Shown in pieces: positions 1 through 6,006 of a DNA stretch of 64,000 bases (positions are counted from its first letter, which is position 1; each line of letters opens with the position of its first letter). Source of the stretch: Flavobacterium frigidimaris (GTDB lineage: Bacteria > Bacteroidota > Bacteroidia > Flavobacteriales > Flavobacteriaceae); contig FQWG01000002.1 of NCBI GenBank assembly GCA_900129595.1, forward strand, positions 62,001-126,000. Direction: 5' to 3'. The position numbers were made by a program, and so were the translations under genes. The notes below the pieces were generated by a model. It was not told the DNA's origin and ran no database searches. It saw only the letters and a list, made by a program, of their open reading frames with translations.

Positions 1-119
1 TTCGGAATTCCCTTTGCACTTATTGTACTGGCAAAAGCAATTGGTCTTGGTCCGATGGCACTCTGCAGGTAACCATGCAATTTTGCCGTTGGTATCTCTT
101 TTGGATCGATGCTAATCAT
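1..119 (-). CDS. Flavin reductase-like (FMN-binding split barrel) protein, N-terminal fragment
   Basis: Only the first 39 codons are inside the window; the gene runs off the left edge. The reading starts MISIDPKEIPTAKLHGYLQS and continues AIGPRPIAFASTIS, which is the typical N-terminus of the flavin reductase / flavoprotein oxygenase family (FMN-binding split barrel) in Bacteroidota. In this family the 'GPRPIA' stretch lies at the flavin site. Members bind FMN and act as reductases or oxygenase partners in the cytoplasm; the substrate cannot be told from this fragment. It is transcribed divergently from the histidine kinase locus, and a good minus-strand -7 box lies 38 bases upstream of the ATG. 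Confidence 0.75.
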   Translation of the reverse strand, partial: MISIDPKEIPTAKLHGYLQSAIGPRPIAFASTISAKGIP

Positions 120-156
120 ATTTTTTCTTTTTAACCGAATCTCATTTCGGTAACTG

Positions 157-164
157 CAAAAGTA
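157..164 (-). promoter_or_regulatory. Candidate -7 box TACTTTTG for the flavin reductase gene
   Basis: The minus strand reads TACTTTTG, a full match to the Bacteroidota -7 consensus TAnnTTTG, 38 bases before the ATG at 119. No clear -33 element was seen. Confidence 0.45.
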
Positions 165-279
165 TAGAAATCGTTTCTGTCAGAGAAATAGTTTTAGATT
201 TAAAAACAAAAAATCTTTAAAGGCTTACAAAATATTAAATGTGTTTATTTCGTTATATTTATACCACAAAAAATATTTT

Positions 280-1430
280 ATGTCTTTTTCCGAAAGAAGA
301 AATACAACCCGCTGGATTATCGTTTTCATTTCCTTTTTAATCATCACTTTGATTCTCTGGAACACTTATACTTTTTTTCAAATTTTTAAAAATGAAGAAA
401 GACTTAAAATGAACCTTTGGGCAAATGCGCAAAAAACATTAATCAATGCCGATGAAAATACGGATCTGGATTTACCTCTTGATATTTTAAACAACAATAC
501 CTCTGTACCTGTCATGCTCACGATGTATGACAAAGTGATAAGTTCTGTAAATGTTCCTGAAGAAATTCTTGCAGACAAAAAAAATCACTCTCGTATTTAA
601 AAAATCTAAAGAACGAAAACGAACCTATTGTTATTGAATATGCTCCCGGAAAACACCAGCAGGTCTATTATGGAAATTCGGCTTTAATCAATAAACTTAA
701 ATATTATCCGGTTGCTTTATTGCTGATCATCTTTTTATTTGGTGCCTTGATTTACAACTTTTATAAAAGCACCAAAATGGCGACTCAAAATAAACTTTGG
801 GCAGGAATGGCAAAGGAAACCGCACATCAGATCGGGACACCTTTATCTTCTTTGATAGGCTGGGTTGAGATTTTAAAAACTGAAGATATTGATCCCTCCA
901 TAACATTAGAAATAGAAAAAGACATTGAACGCTTACAGACTATCACAGATCGTTTTTCTAAAATTGGTTCTGTTCCTGTTTTAGAAGAACATGATATTAC
1001 TGCTGAAACGCTGCATACTTACGAGTACCTGCAATCCCGTTTTTCTAAACAGGTTACTTTCTCTTATCATGGTACAAAAGAACCAATATTGGTAATGATA
1101 AACCCAACATTGCACAGTTGGACTATCGAAAATCTGGTAAAAAATGCAATCGATGCGATGAAGGGAAAGGGAAGTTTGGATCTTCAAATTGAACAAGATG
1201 CAAATCATGTAAAAATAAATGTGAAAGATTCCGGAACCGGAATTTCTAAAAACCAGTATAAATCGATTTTCGAACCTGGTTTTACCACTAAAAAACGCGG
1301 TTGGGGATTAGGCCTTTCTTTGACCAAACGAATTGTGGAAGAATACCACGGTGGAAAAATAAAAGTTTTACATTCTGAAATTGGAAAAGGAACTACTTTT
1401 CAGATTTTACTAAATAAAAAAGTGCAGTAA
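280..1430 (+). pseudogene. Sensor histidine kinase, frameshifted in an A8 run
   Basis: Two adjacent reading frames together make one membrane-bound histidine kinase. The first part (ATG at 280; GTG at 241 is possible) has a membrane segment at residues about 11-32 and a short periplasmic domain, then runs into a stop at 598. Its frame is lost at an 8-A run (577-584). Adding one A restores an open frame from 585 to 1430 with no further defect. The second part supplies the next membrane segment (about 711-765), an H-box with the phospho-accepting His codon at 825-827 (AKETAHQIGTPL), the N-box ENLVKNAIDAM, the G1 box DSGTGI, the F-box FEPGFTTK and the G2 box GWGLGLSL. The kinase core is therefore intact. 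The defect may be a real inactivating mutation, a phase-variable tract or a sequencing error. No response regulator gene is adjacent. Confidence 0.75.
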
Positions 1431-1449
1431 ATCGCTTTACTGCACTTTT
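1418..1449 (+). terminator. Intrinsic terminator overlapping the kinase stop codon
   Basis: A perfect 14-bp inverted repeat (1418-1431 with 1436-1449) with the 4-base loop TCGC includes the last codons and the TAA of the kinase gene and is followed within three bases by seven T. Confidence 0.75.
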
Positions 1450-1479
1450 AATGTTTTTTTATTTCTGAACGTTTTTCCA

Positions 1480-1540
1480 GGTTGAGCGAAGTCGAAACCT
1501 TTTACGTTCAATCATGGCCTGGCTTTGACTTCGCTCAGCC
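1480..1540. repeat. Intergenic inverted repeat of the GACTTCGCTCAG family
   Basis: The arms 1480-1499 and 1521-1540 pair over 16 of 20 positions and carry the core GACTTCGCTCAG or its complement. A third copy of the core, in the context TTCGACTTCGCTCAGGATGA, is at 18924-18943. It is a small dispersed intergenic element that could fold into an RNA hairpin; no function is evident. Confidence 0.6.
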
Positions 1541-1572
1541 TGACGACATCCATCAAAACAATTATCATTAAA

Positions 1573-1962
1573 CTACAAATTCGCCTGAATGCTTTTAGCC
1601 AAAGCTTCAAATTCTTCTTTAGAAAGTGATACTTTATTATGAAAACGCATTTCATCCATTTCGTTTAACGGAATTAAATGTACGTGGGCATGAGGAACTT
1701 CTAATCCTACAACCGCCATTCCGACTCTTTTACAGGAAACGGTTTTCTCTATAGCAATGGCAATTTTTTTAGAAAACTTCATCAAACCTAAATACAACTC
1801 ATCTTCCATCTCAAAAATCTTATCGATTTCTTGTTTTGGGATACAAAGTGTATGTCCTTTTGCATTTGGATTTACATCTAAAAAAGCCAGATAATTATCG
1901 TCTTCAGCAATTTTGTATGCAGGAATTTCTCCGTTTACTATTTTGGTAAATATTGATGACAT
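1573..1962 (-). CDS. HIT family nucleotide-binding protein
   Basis: A 129-residue cytoplasmic protein with the histidine-triad signature HAHVHL (His91, His93, His95), which in this family forms the catalytic site of nucleoside phosphoramidate or dinucleotide polyphosphate hydrolases. The N-terminus SIFTKIVNGEIPAYKIAED is typical of the Hint/HinT branch, and the length is normal. It lies 63 bases downstream of greA on the same strand with no clear terminator between, so the two are probably cotranscribed from the greA promoter, an arrangement I recall as common in Bacteroidota. The exact substrate is unknown. Confidence 0.9.
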   Translation of the reverse strand: MSSIFTKIVNGEIPAYKIAEDDNYLAFLDVNPNAKGHTLCIPKQEIDKIFEMEDELYLGLMKFSKKIAIAIEKTVSCKRVGMAVVGLEVPHAHVHLIPLNEMDEMRFHNKVSLSKEEFEALAKSIQANL

Positions 1963-2025
1963 TGTTTATTCGTTTATTTGGTTAATAGTTTAACCGATTT
2001 AACGATTAAACAGTTAAACTAAAAT

Positions 2026-2502
2026 TTAGTCACGGGTAATTTCAAGAATTTCAAATTTCAAAACTCCGTTTGGTACTGTGATTTCTGCTACTTCTCCAAC
2101 AGATTTCCCCAGTAAACCTTTTCCAATAGGAGATGTTACTGAGATTTTTCCGGTTTTCAGGTCAGCTTCACTTTCCGCAACAAGCGTATACTTCATTTCC
2201 ATTCCGTTGCTTTGGTTCTTAATTTTTACATTAGAAAGTACCAATGCTTTCGAAACATCAAGTTGGGATTCGTCTATTAGCCTTGCATTAGAATATACCT
2301 CTTCCATTTTAGCAATTCTCATTTCTAATAAACCTTGTGCTTCTTTTGCTGCATCATATTCGGCGTTTTCAGATAAATCACCTTTGTCTCTTGCTTCTGC
2401 TATATCTTGAGATGCCTTTGGACGCATTACACTTTTTAAATGCTCCAACTCATCTTTTAATTTTTTTAATCCTTCTGCTGTATAATAAGATACTTTACTC
2501 AT
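2026..2502 (-). CDS. greA: Transcription elongation factor GreA
   Basis: A 158-residue protein of normal GreA length. The N-terminal coiled coil (about residues 8-75) ends in the DLSENAEYDAAKEAQ region that enters the RNA polymerase secondary channel, and the C-terminal FKBP-like domain carries SPIGKGLLGKSVGE. GreA stimulates cleavage of the nascent RNA 3' end in backtracked RNA polymerase. The leader carries a hairpin with a T-run between a good -7 box and the ATG. It is probably cotranscribed with the HIT gene downstream. Confidence 0.95.
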   Translation of the reverse strand: MSKVSYYTAEGLKKLKDELEHLKSVMRPKASQDIAEARDKGDLSENAEYDAAKEAQGLLEMRIAKMEEVYSNARLIDESQLDVSKALVLSNVKIKNQSNGMEMKYTLVAESEADLKTGKISVTSPIGKGLLGKSVGEVAEITVPNGVLKFEILEITRD

Positions 2503-2527
2503 AACTTCGTCGTTTATATAAATACAA

Positions 2528-2551
2528 AAAATCCCATCGGGACGGGATTTT
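2528..2551 (-). promoter_or_regulatory. greA leader hairpin with U-run
   Basis: On the minus strand the arms AAAATCCC (2551-2544) and GGGATTTT (2535-2528) enclose an 8-base loop and are followed by more T. It lies between the -7 box (2558-2565) and the greA ATG, starting at about the predicted transcript 5' end. It may be an attenuator, a 5' stabiliser or a small leader RNA. Confidence 0.5.
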
Positions 2552-2557
2552 GTATTA

Positions 2558-2565
2558 CAAATATA
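2558..2565 (-). promoter_or_regulatory. Candidate -7 box TATATTTG of greA
   Basis: Full match to TAnnTTTG on the minus strand, 55 bases upstream of the greA start; the transcript would begin at about 2551. Confidence 0.5.
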
Positions 2566-2626
2566 CTATTATTTTTAATAGTACATAATTATATGTTAAT
2601 CATATAAAAATCAAATCTAAATAAAT

Positions 2627-2634
2627 TATTTTTG
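2627..2634 (+). promoter_or_regulatory. Candidate -7 box TATTTTTG of the Rieske-like lipoprotein gene
   Basis: Full match to TAnnTTTG, 23 bases before the ATG at 2658. Confidence 0.45.
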
Positions 2635-2657
2635 TTTCACTAATTCTTATTAAAATA

Positions 2658-3071
2658 ATGAAAAAATTCTGGCTCTTAACCCTGTTTGTTTCTGTACTTT
2701 TCTCTTGCAGCGACAATAACATCAGCAACAAAAATCCTAATATACCAAGTTATTCGGTTAATTTATCAATTGACATGAATTTACCGGCGTACTCTAATCT
2801 TAAGTTTGTGAGCAATGGCATTATCATTCCTAATTATGGTGCAAAAGGAATTATTATTTTTAATGCCGGAAGCGGCTATAATGCTTTTGATGCAGCCTGC
2901 CCTAATCAAGCCATAAACTCATGCACTGCGATGACGATTAACGGTATCAATGCTCTGTGTTCTTGCGATAAATCAGAGTATAGTTTGTTTACCGGACTTG
3001 GCGGCAAAGAATATCCTTTGAAACAATATCGTGTTGAAGTAAGCGGAACTGTGATTCACGTTTATAATTAA
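2658..3071 (+). CDS. Rieske-fold-like lipoprotein lacking the iron-sulfur His ligands
   Basis: A 137-residue protein with a lipoprotein signal (MKKFWLLTLFVSVLFSC, lipid-bearing Cys17). The mature part resembles small Rieske-type lipoproteins of Flavobacteriia, with a pattern like FDAACPNQ followed by CSCDKSEYSLFTG. A functional Rieske cluster needs CxH and CxxH pairs. Here the first pair is Cys81-Pro-Asn83 and the second is Cys101-Ser-Cys103-Asp104, so both His ligands are absent, while Cys81, Cys89, Cys101 and Cys103 remain. It may have kept the fold with disulfides or another metal. It probably sits in the periplasm or outer membrane. The gene is monocistronic, with a bidirectional terminator behind it. 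Confidence 0.7.
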   Translation: MKKFWLLTLFVSVLFSCSDNNISNKNPNIPSYSVNLSIDMNLPAYSNLKFVSNGIIIPNYGAKGIIIFNAGSGYNAFDAACPNQAINSCTAMTINGINALCSCDKSEYSLFTGLGGKEYPLKQYRVEVSGTVIHVYN

Positions 3072-3076
3072 TATAA

Positions 3077-3110
3077 AAAAAGCCTGAAAATTTAAACTTT
3101 CAGGCTTTTT
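3077..3110. terminator. Bidirectional terminator between convergent genes
   Basis: Arms AAAAAGCCTGAAA (3077-3089) and TTTCAGGCTTTTT (3098-3110) with A and T tracts on both sides serve the lipoprotein gene (+) and the TonB receptor gene (-). Confidence 0.85.
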
Positions 3111-3125
3111 TGTTTTCGGGAATCT

Positions 3126-5315
3126 TTAAAACTTCAAAGTCAATCCTGCCAGGAAATTAATTCCTGCCTGCGGATAATAGGACGGATAAATATCCCACAT
3201 TGCTCCGTTTGACACATATTTTTTGTCTAAAATATTATTGACTAAACCAGTAATCATAATAGATTTAAAGATTGATTTGGGTTTTATTTCGTAAGATACA
3301 TTCAAATCGTTTACAAAGTAATCTGCCAATTTTGCTGCAGGCAATTCGATATTGTTCATGTATTGTTCACCAACAAATTTTTGCAATAACGAAATATGCA
3401 AGCTCTCAAGCGGGCTGTATACAATAATATTTCCGGCAATAATATTTGGTGAATAAGCGATATCTGTTGTTCCATAGTATTGTCCTTCAACTGCTAAATC
3501 AACATTTTTATTGCTGCTTAAAGTGAAGTTTGGTCTAAGAAGGAATTTCTCCGAAAGCTTTATTGTGGCATCTACTTCAAAACCTAAACGGTAACTTTTT
3601 TCAGTATTGGCACGAATTGGCGCCCCAACATCATCTAATCTTCCGGTTAAGATCAATTGATCTTTATAACCCATATAATAGAAATTAGAATTCAATTGAA
3701 ATTTCTCTGAATTGAATCTCCATCCTAATTCAAAATCATTTAATTTTTCAGGTTTTACATTTCCACCTTCATAATCGGTTCTGTTTGGTTCACGATTGGC
3801 TCTGGCGTAAGAGAAATAAAGTGTGTTCTTCTCATTGATTTCGTAATTTAGTCCTGCTTTGGGATTAAAGAAATTGAAGTTATCATCCACCAGTCCTGTT
3901 TCTTTACTATTGGCTTTATACGTTACATTTCGGTATTGCAAATCGCCATAGAAACTTAATTTTTCTGTAAACTGATAATTGGCTTTTGCGAAGATATTAC
4001 CATCTGTTTTTGTTGAATAATCATCATAATAATGATCGCCTAATTCTGACTGTGCTGAATTTCTTGCCCAGATTACTTTTCCGTAATGATCGCCTTCATA
4101 TTTGTTCCAGCCTCCGCCAAGAATAACATCGAGTTTTTCTTCTTTGTATTTTACAGAGAAGGTTGTTCCGTAAAAATCATTGTCTAACCATTTCTGACGA
4201 ATCAGATCTGTTCCCGGAACTAATTCTCCTAAATCATTCTCCACCATTTTTGTAGATTGAATTGGTCCGTATCCTTCAATTGGTTCATTGTATTTATAAT
4301 TTTCATAATACCCTAATCCTTTTGTATAATGCAAAGCTAAGTTGCTACTCCATTTATCAGACCATGATTCGCTCCAATGCAGCTGATAATGATTCTGATT
4401 ATAATTATCTGTTTCATTATCATAAAAATGAACGTTTCCTGCTTCATCTTTATACTTTCCTGCAGAATTATAAGTTCGGTCTGAATTTAAAGTTTCAGCA
4501 TCAATTCCGTTCCAGGATTGGTAGGTTTTTTCAGTTCCGCCAAAAACCAATGCTTTTATTAAAGTTGTCTTCCCTACATAAGTTCCCTGTAGAAAATACG
4601 ATTTCAGATCAGAACTGGCACGATCTACATAACCATCAGACTTAATGGTAGACAAACGTCCGGCCAATTCAAAATGATCGTTTAATAAACCTGTACTGAA
4701 TTTTACCGTGTTTTTATTTGAATTGAAACTTCCGTAAGAACTGGAAATTTCTCCGGTTGGTTTTGAAGCATAGCTGTCTGTAAGCATGTTTAAACTCGCT
4801 CCAAAAGCTCCTGAACCGTTTGTAGAAGTTCCTACACCACGCTGCAACTGCAGACTTTCTACAGACGAAGCAAAGTCTGGCATATTTACCCAAAAAGTTC
4901 CCTGACTTTCAGAATCATTATACGGAATTCCGTTGATCGTTACGTTTACTCTTGTAGCATCGCTTCCGCGGACTCTGATTCCGGTGTAGCCTATTCCTCC
5001 TCCCGCATCAGAAGTAGTCACAACAGATGGCAAATAGTTCATTAAAACAGGAATATCCTGTCCCAGATTTCTAAATTTAATTTCCTTTTTATCCATATTA
5101 CTAAACGTAACCGGAGTTTTTGTAGTTACACGAACTGCCGAAACTAACACATCATCAAGCTTATTGACTTTGGTTGAATCTTGTTCCTGTGAAAAAGAAA
5201 ATTGTGTAAAGAAAATAGAAGAAAGAAGAAAGAAAATAGACTTTTTGTTCAGCTTTGAACCTTTGAACCTTTGTGTCTTTGTACCTGTGAAGGTACCTTT
5301 AATAATAGTTTTCAT
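3126..5315 (-). CDS. TonB-dependent outer-membrane receptor under TPP riboswitch control (probable thiamine or precursor uptake)
   Basis: A 729-residue TonB-dependent receptor. After the signal peptide (ending near FSFSQ, residue about 43) come a TonB-box-like LDDVLVSAVR segment, a plug domain (about 60-170) with IRVRGSDATRVNVTINGIPY, and a beta-barrel ending in the aromatic C-terminus LAGLTLKF. It imports a ligand across the outer membrane using TonB/ExbBD energy. Specificity is inferred from the TPP riboswitch in its leader, so thiamine, a thiamine phosphate or a precursor is the likely cargo. The n-region before the hydrophobic signal core is unusually long (about 25 residues) because the coding DNA there contains a dispersed TTTGAACC-type repeat (5251-5300). 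No alternative Met exists before the core. The gene is probably monocistronic. Confidence 0.88.
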   Translation of the reverse strand: MKTIIKGTFTGTKTQRFKGSKLNKKSIFFLLSSIFFTQFSFSQEQDSTKVNKLDDVLVSAVRVTTKTPVTFSNMDKKEIKFRNLGQDIPVLMNYLPSVVTTSDAGGGIGYTGIRVRGSDATRVNVTINGIPYNDSESQGTFWVNMPDFASSVESLQLQRGVGTSTNGSGAFGASLNMLTDSYASKPTGEISSSYGSFNSNKNTVKFSTGLLNDHFELAGRLSTIKSDGYVDRASSDLKSYFLQGTYVGKTTLIKALVFGGTEKTYQSWNGIDAETLNSDRTYNSAGKYKDEAGNVHFYDNETDNYNQNHYQLHWSESWSDKWSSNLALHYTKGLGYYENYKYNEPIEGYGPIQSTKMVENDLGELVPGTDLIRQKWLDNDFYGTTFSVKYKEEKLDVILGGGWNKYEGDHYGKVIWARNSAQSELGDHYYDDYSTKTDGNIFAKANYQFTEKLSFYGDLQYRNVTYKANSKETGLVDDNFNFFNPKAGLNYEINEKNTLYFSYARANREPNRTDYEGGNVKPEKLNDFELGWRFNSEKFQLNSNFYYMGYKDQLILTGRLDDVGAPIRANTEKSYRLGFEVDATIKLSEKFLLRPNFTLSSNKNVDLAVEGQYYGTTDIAYSPNIIAGNIIVYSPLESLHISLLQKFVGEQYMNNIELPAAKLADYFVNDLNVSYEIKPKSIFKSIMITGLVNNILDKKYVSNGAMWDIYPSYYPQAGINFLAGLTLKF
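5251..5300. repeat. TTTGAACC-type dispersed repeat inside the receptor signal-peptide region
   Basis: The + strand carries CTTTGAACCTTTGAACCTTT followed by GTGTCTTTGTACCTGTGAAGG. Closely similar sequence lies at 20899-20932 in an intergenic spacer. Here it is translated on the minus strand as roughly GTFTGTKTQRFKGSKL, lengthening the n-region of the signal peptide. Confidence 0.5.
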
Positions 5316-5374
5316 TCGTAAAGAATTACGAATAAAAGGGGGAATTATTCTTTGTTAAAATTAATAAATGTTTC

Positions 5375-5409
5375 ACGACAAAATATAGTGTGCACGCTAA
5401 AATTGTCGT
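5375..5409 (-). promoter_or_regulatory. Hairpin at the 3' side of the riboswitch, possible expression platform
   Basis: On the minus strand ACGACAA (5409-5403) can pair with TTGTCGT (5381-5375). The stem directly follows the aptamer and lacks a U-run, so control may be at translation or through pairing with the P1 strand; the mechanism is not decided by the sequence. Confidence 0.4.
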
Positions 5410-5490
5410 TTATTTCCCTTAGCGACATTACTCGCTCAGGTTCGTTGGGTATGATCTCAGCTCGTTATTTAGAGCACCCCTTTGAGACAG
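5410..5490 (-). promoter_or_regulatory. TPP riboswitch (THI element)
   Basis: Read on the minus strand, the region has the conserved TPP aptamer blocks in order: AGGGGTGCT, CTGAGATCATACCC, GAACCTGAGCGAGTAATGTC and GCTAAGGGAAA. These match the THI-box consensus (GGGGTGC, CTGAGA, ACCC, GAACCTGA, TAATG, AGGGAA). It lies about 95 bases upstream of the TonB receptor ATG, and a -7 box sits just before it, so the transcript would start at the aptamer. Thiamine pyrophosphate binding should lower receptor expression. Confidence 0.93.
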
Positions 5491-5492
5491 TG

Positions 5493-5500
5493 CAAATGTA
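5493..5500 (-). promoter_or_regulatory. Candidate -7 box TACATTTG before the TPP riboswitch
   Basis: Full match to TAnnTTTG on the minus strand; the predicted transcript start (about 5486) coincides with the 5' edge of the aptamer. Confidence 0.5.
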
Positions 5501-5601
5501 GTGTTAAAAATTACAAAAATCAATGGCAATTGCAAAAATCAAATTCCAATTTAGACTTTATAAGATTGCTTTTTGGAATTTGAAATTTATTTTTTGGAAT
5601 T

Positions 5602-6006
5602 TTACTCTAAATCAGGTTTTCTTCTGGATTGTTTTCTTTCAGAAATATTCTTTTTGTCTTTGATTCGTTTTTTAATTACCGATTTTGGGATTCTGGTTGC
5701 TTTACGGACTTTAGGAACAAACAATCCTTTTTTGATGATTTCCAGAAAACGTTTTATAACAATGTCTTTATTTTTAAGCTGGCTTCTGTCTTCGTCACAA
5801 TTTAAAATCAGGATATTCTCTGTTGTCAAACGTGATGCAATATTGGTCAGTAAAAGTAATTTTTCTTCCTCAGATAAAGCCTGAGAAGTATTGAGATCAA
5901 AAGTCAAAACTACTTTTGATGAAACTTTGTTTACGTTTTGCCCGCCTGCACCACTGCTTCTGACTGCTTTGAAAGTTAACTCTGATATGATTTTTTCGAT
6001 ATCCAT
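5602..6006 (-). CDS. arfB: Peptidyl-tRNA hydrolase ArfB-like (GGQ ribosome rescue factor)
   Basis: A 134-residue protein with the release-factor GGQ motif (residues 21-23, context RSSGAGGQNVNKVSSKV) and a basic C-terminal tail (about 108-134, rich in Lys and Arg). In ArfB/YaeJ this tail enters the empty mRNA channel of stalled ribosomes while GGQ hydrolyses the peptidyl-tRNA. The length is close to that of E. coli ArfB. Its ATG overlaps the TAA of the upstream NRK-DUF4301 gene by one base (TAATG), which suggests translational coupling. Confidence 0.9.
   Translation of the reverse strand: MDIEKIISELTFKAVRSSGAGGQNVNKVSSKVVLTFDLNTSQALSEEEKLLLLTNIASRLTTENILILNCDEDRSQLKNKDIVIKRFLEIIKKGLFVPKVRKATRIPKSVIKKRIKDKKNISERKQSRRKPDLE

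Noticed and set aside
4262-4645. 127-codon open frame antisense to the TonB receptor
   Set aside because: The receptor frame on the other strand is clearly real and continuous; this frame has no recognisable domain or start signal.
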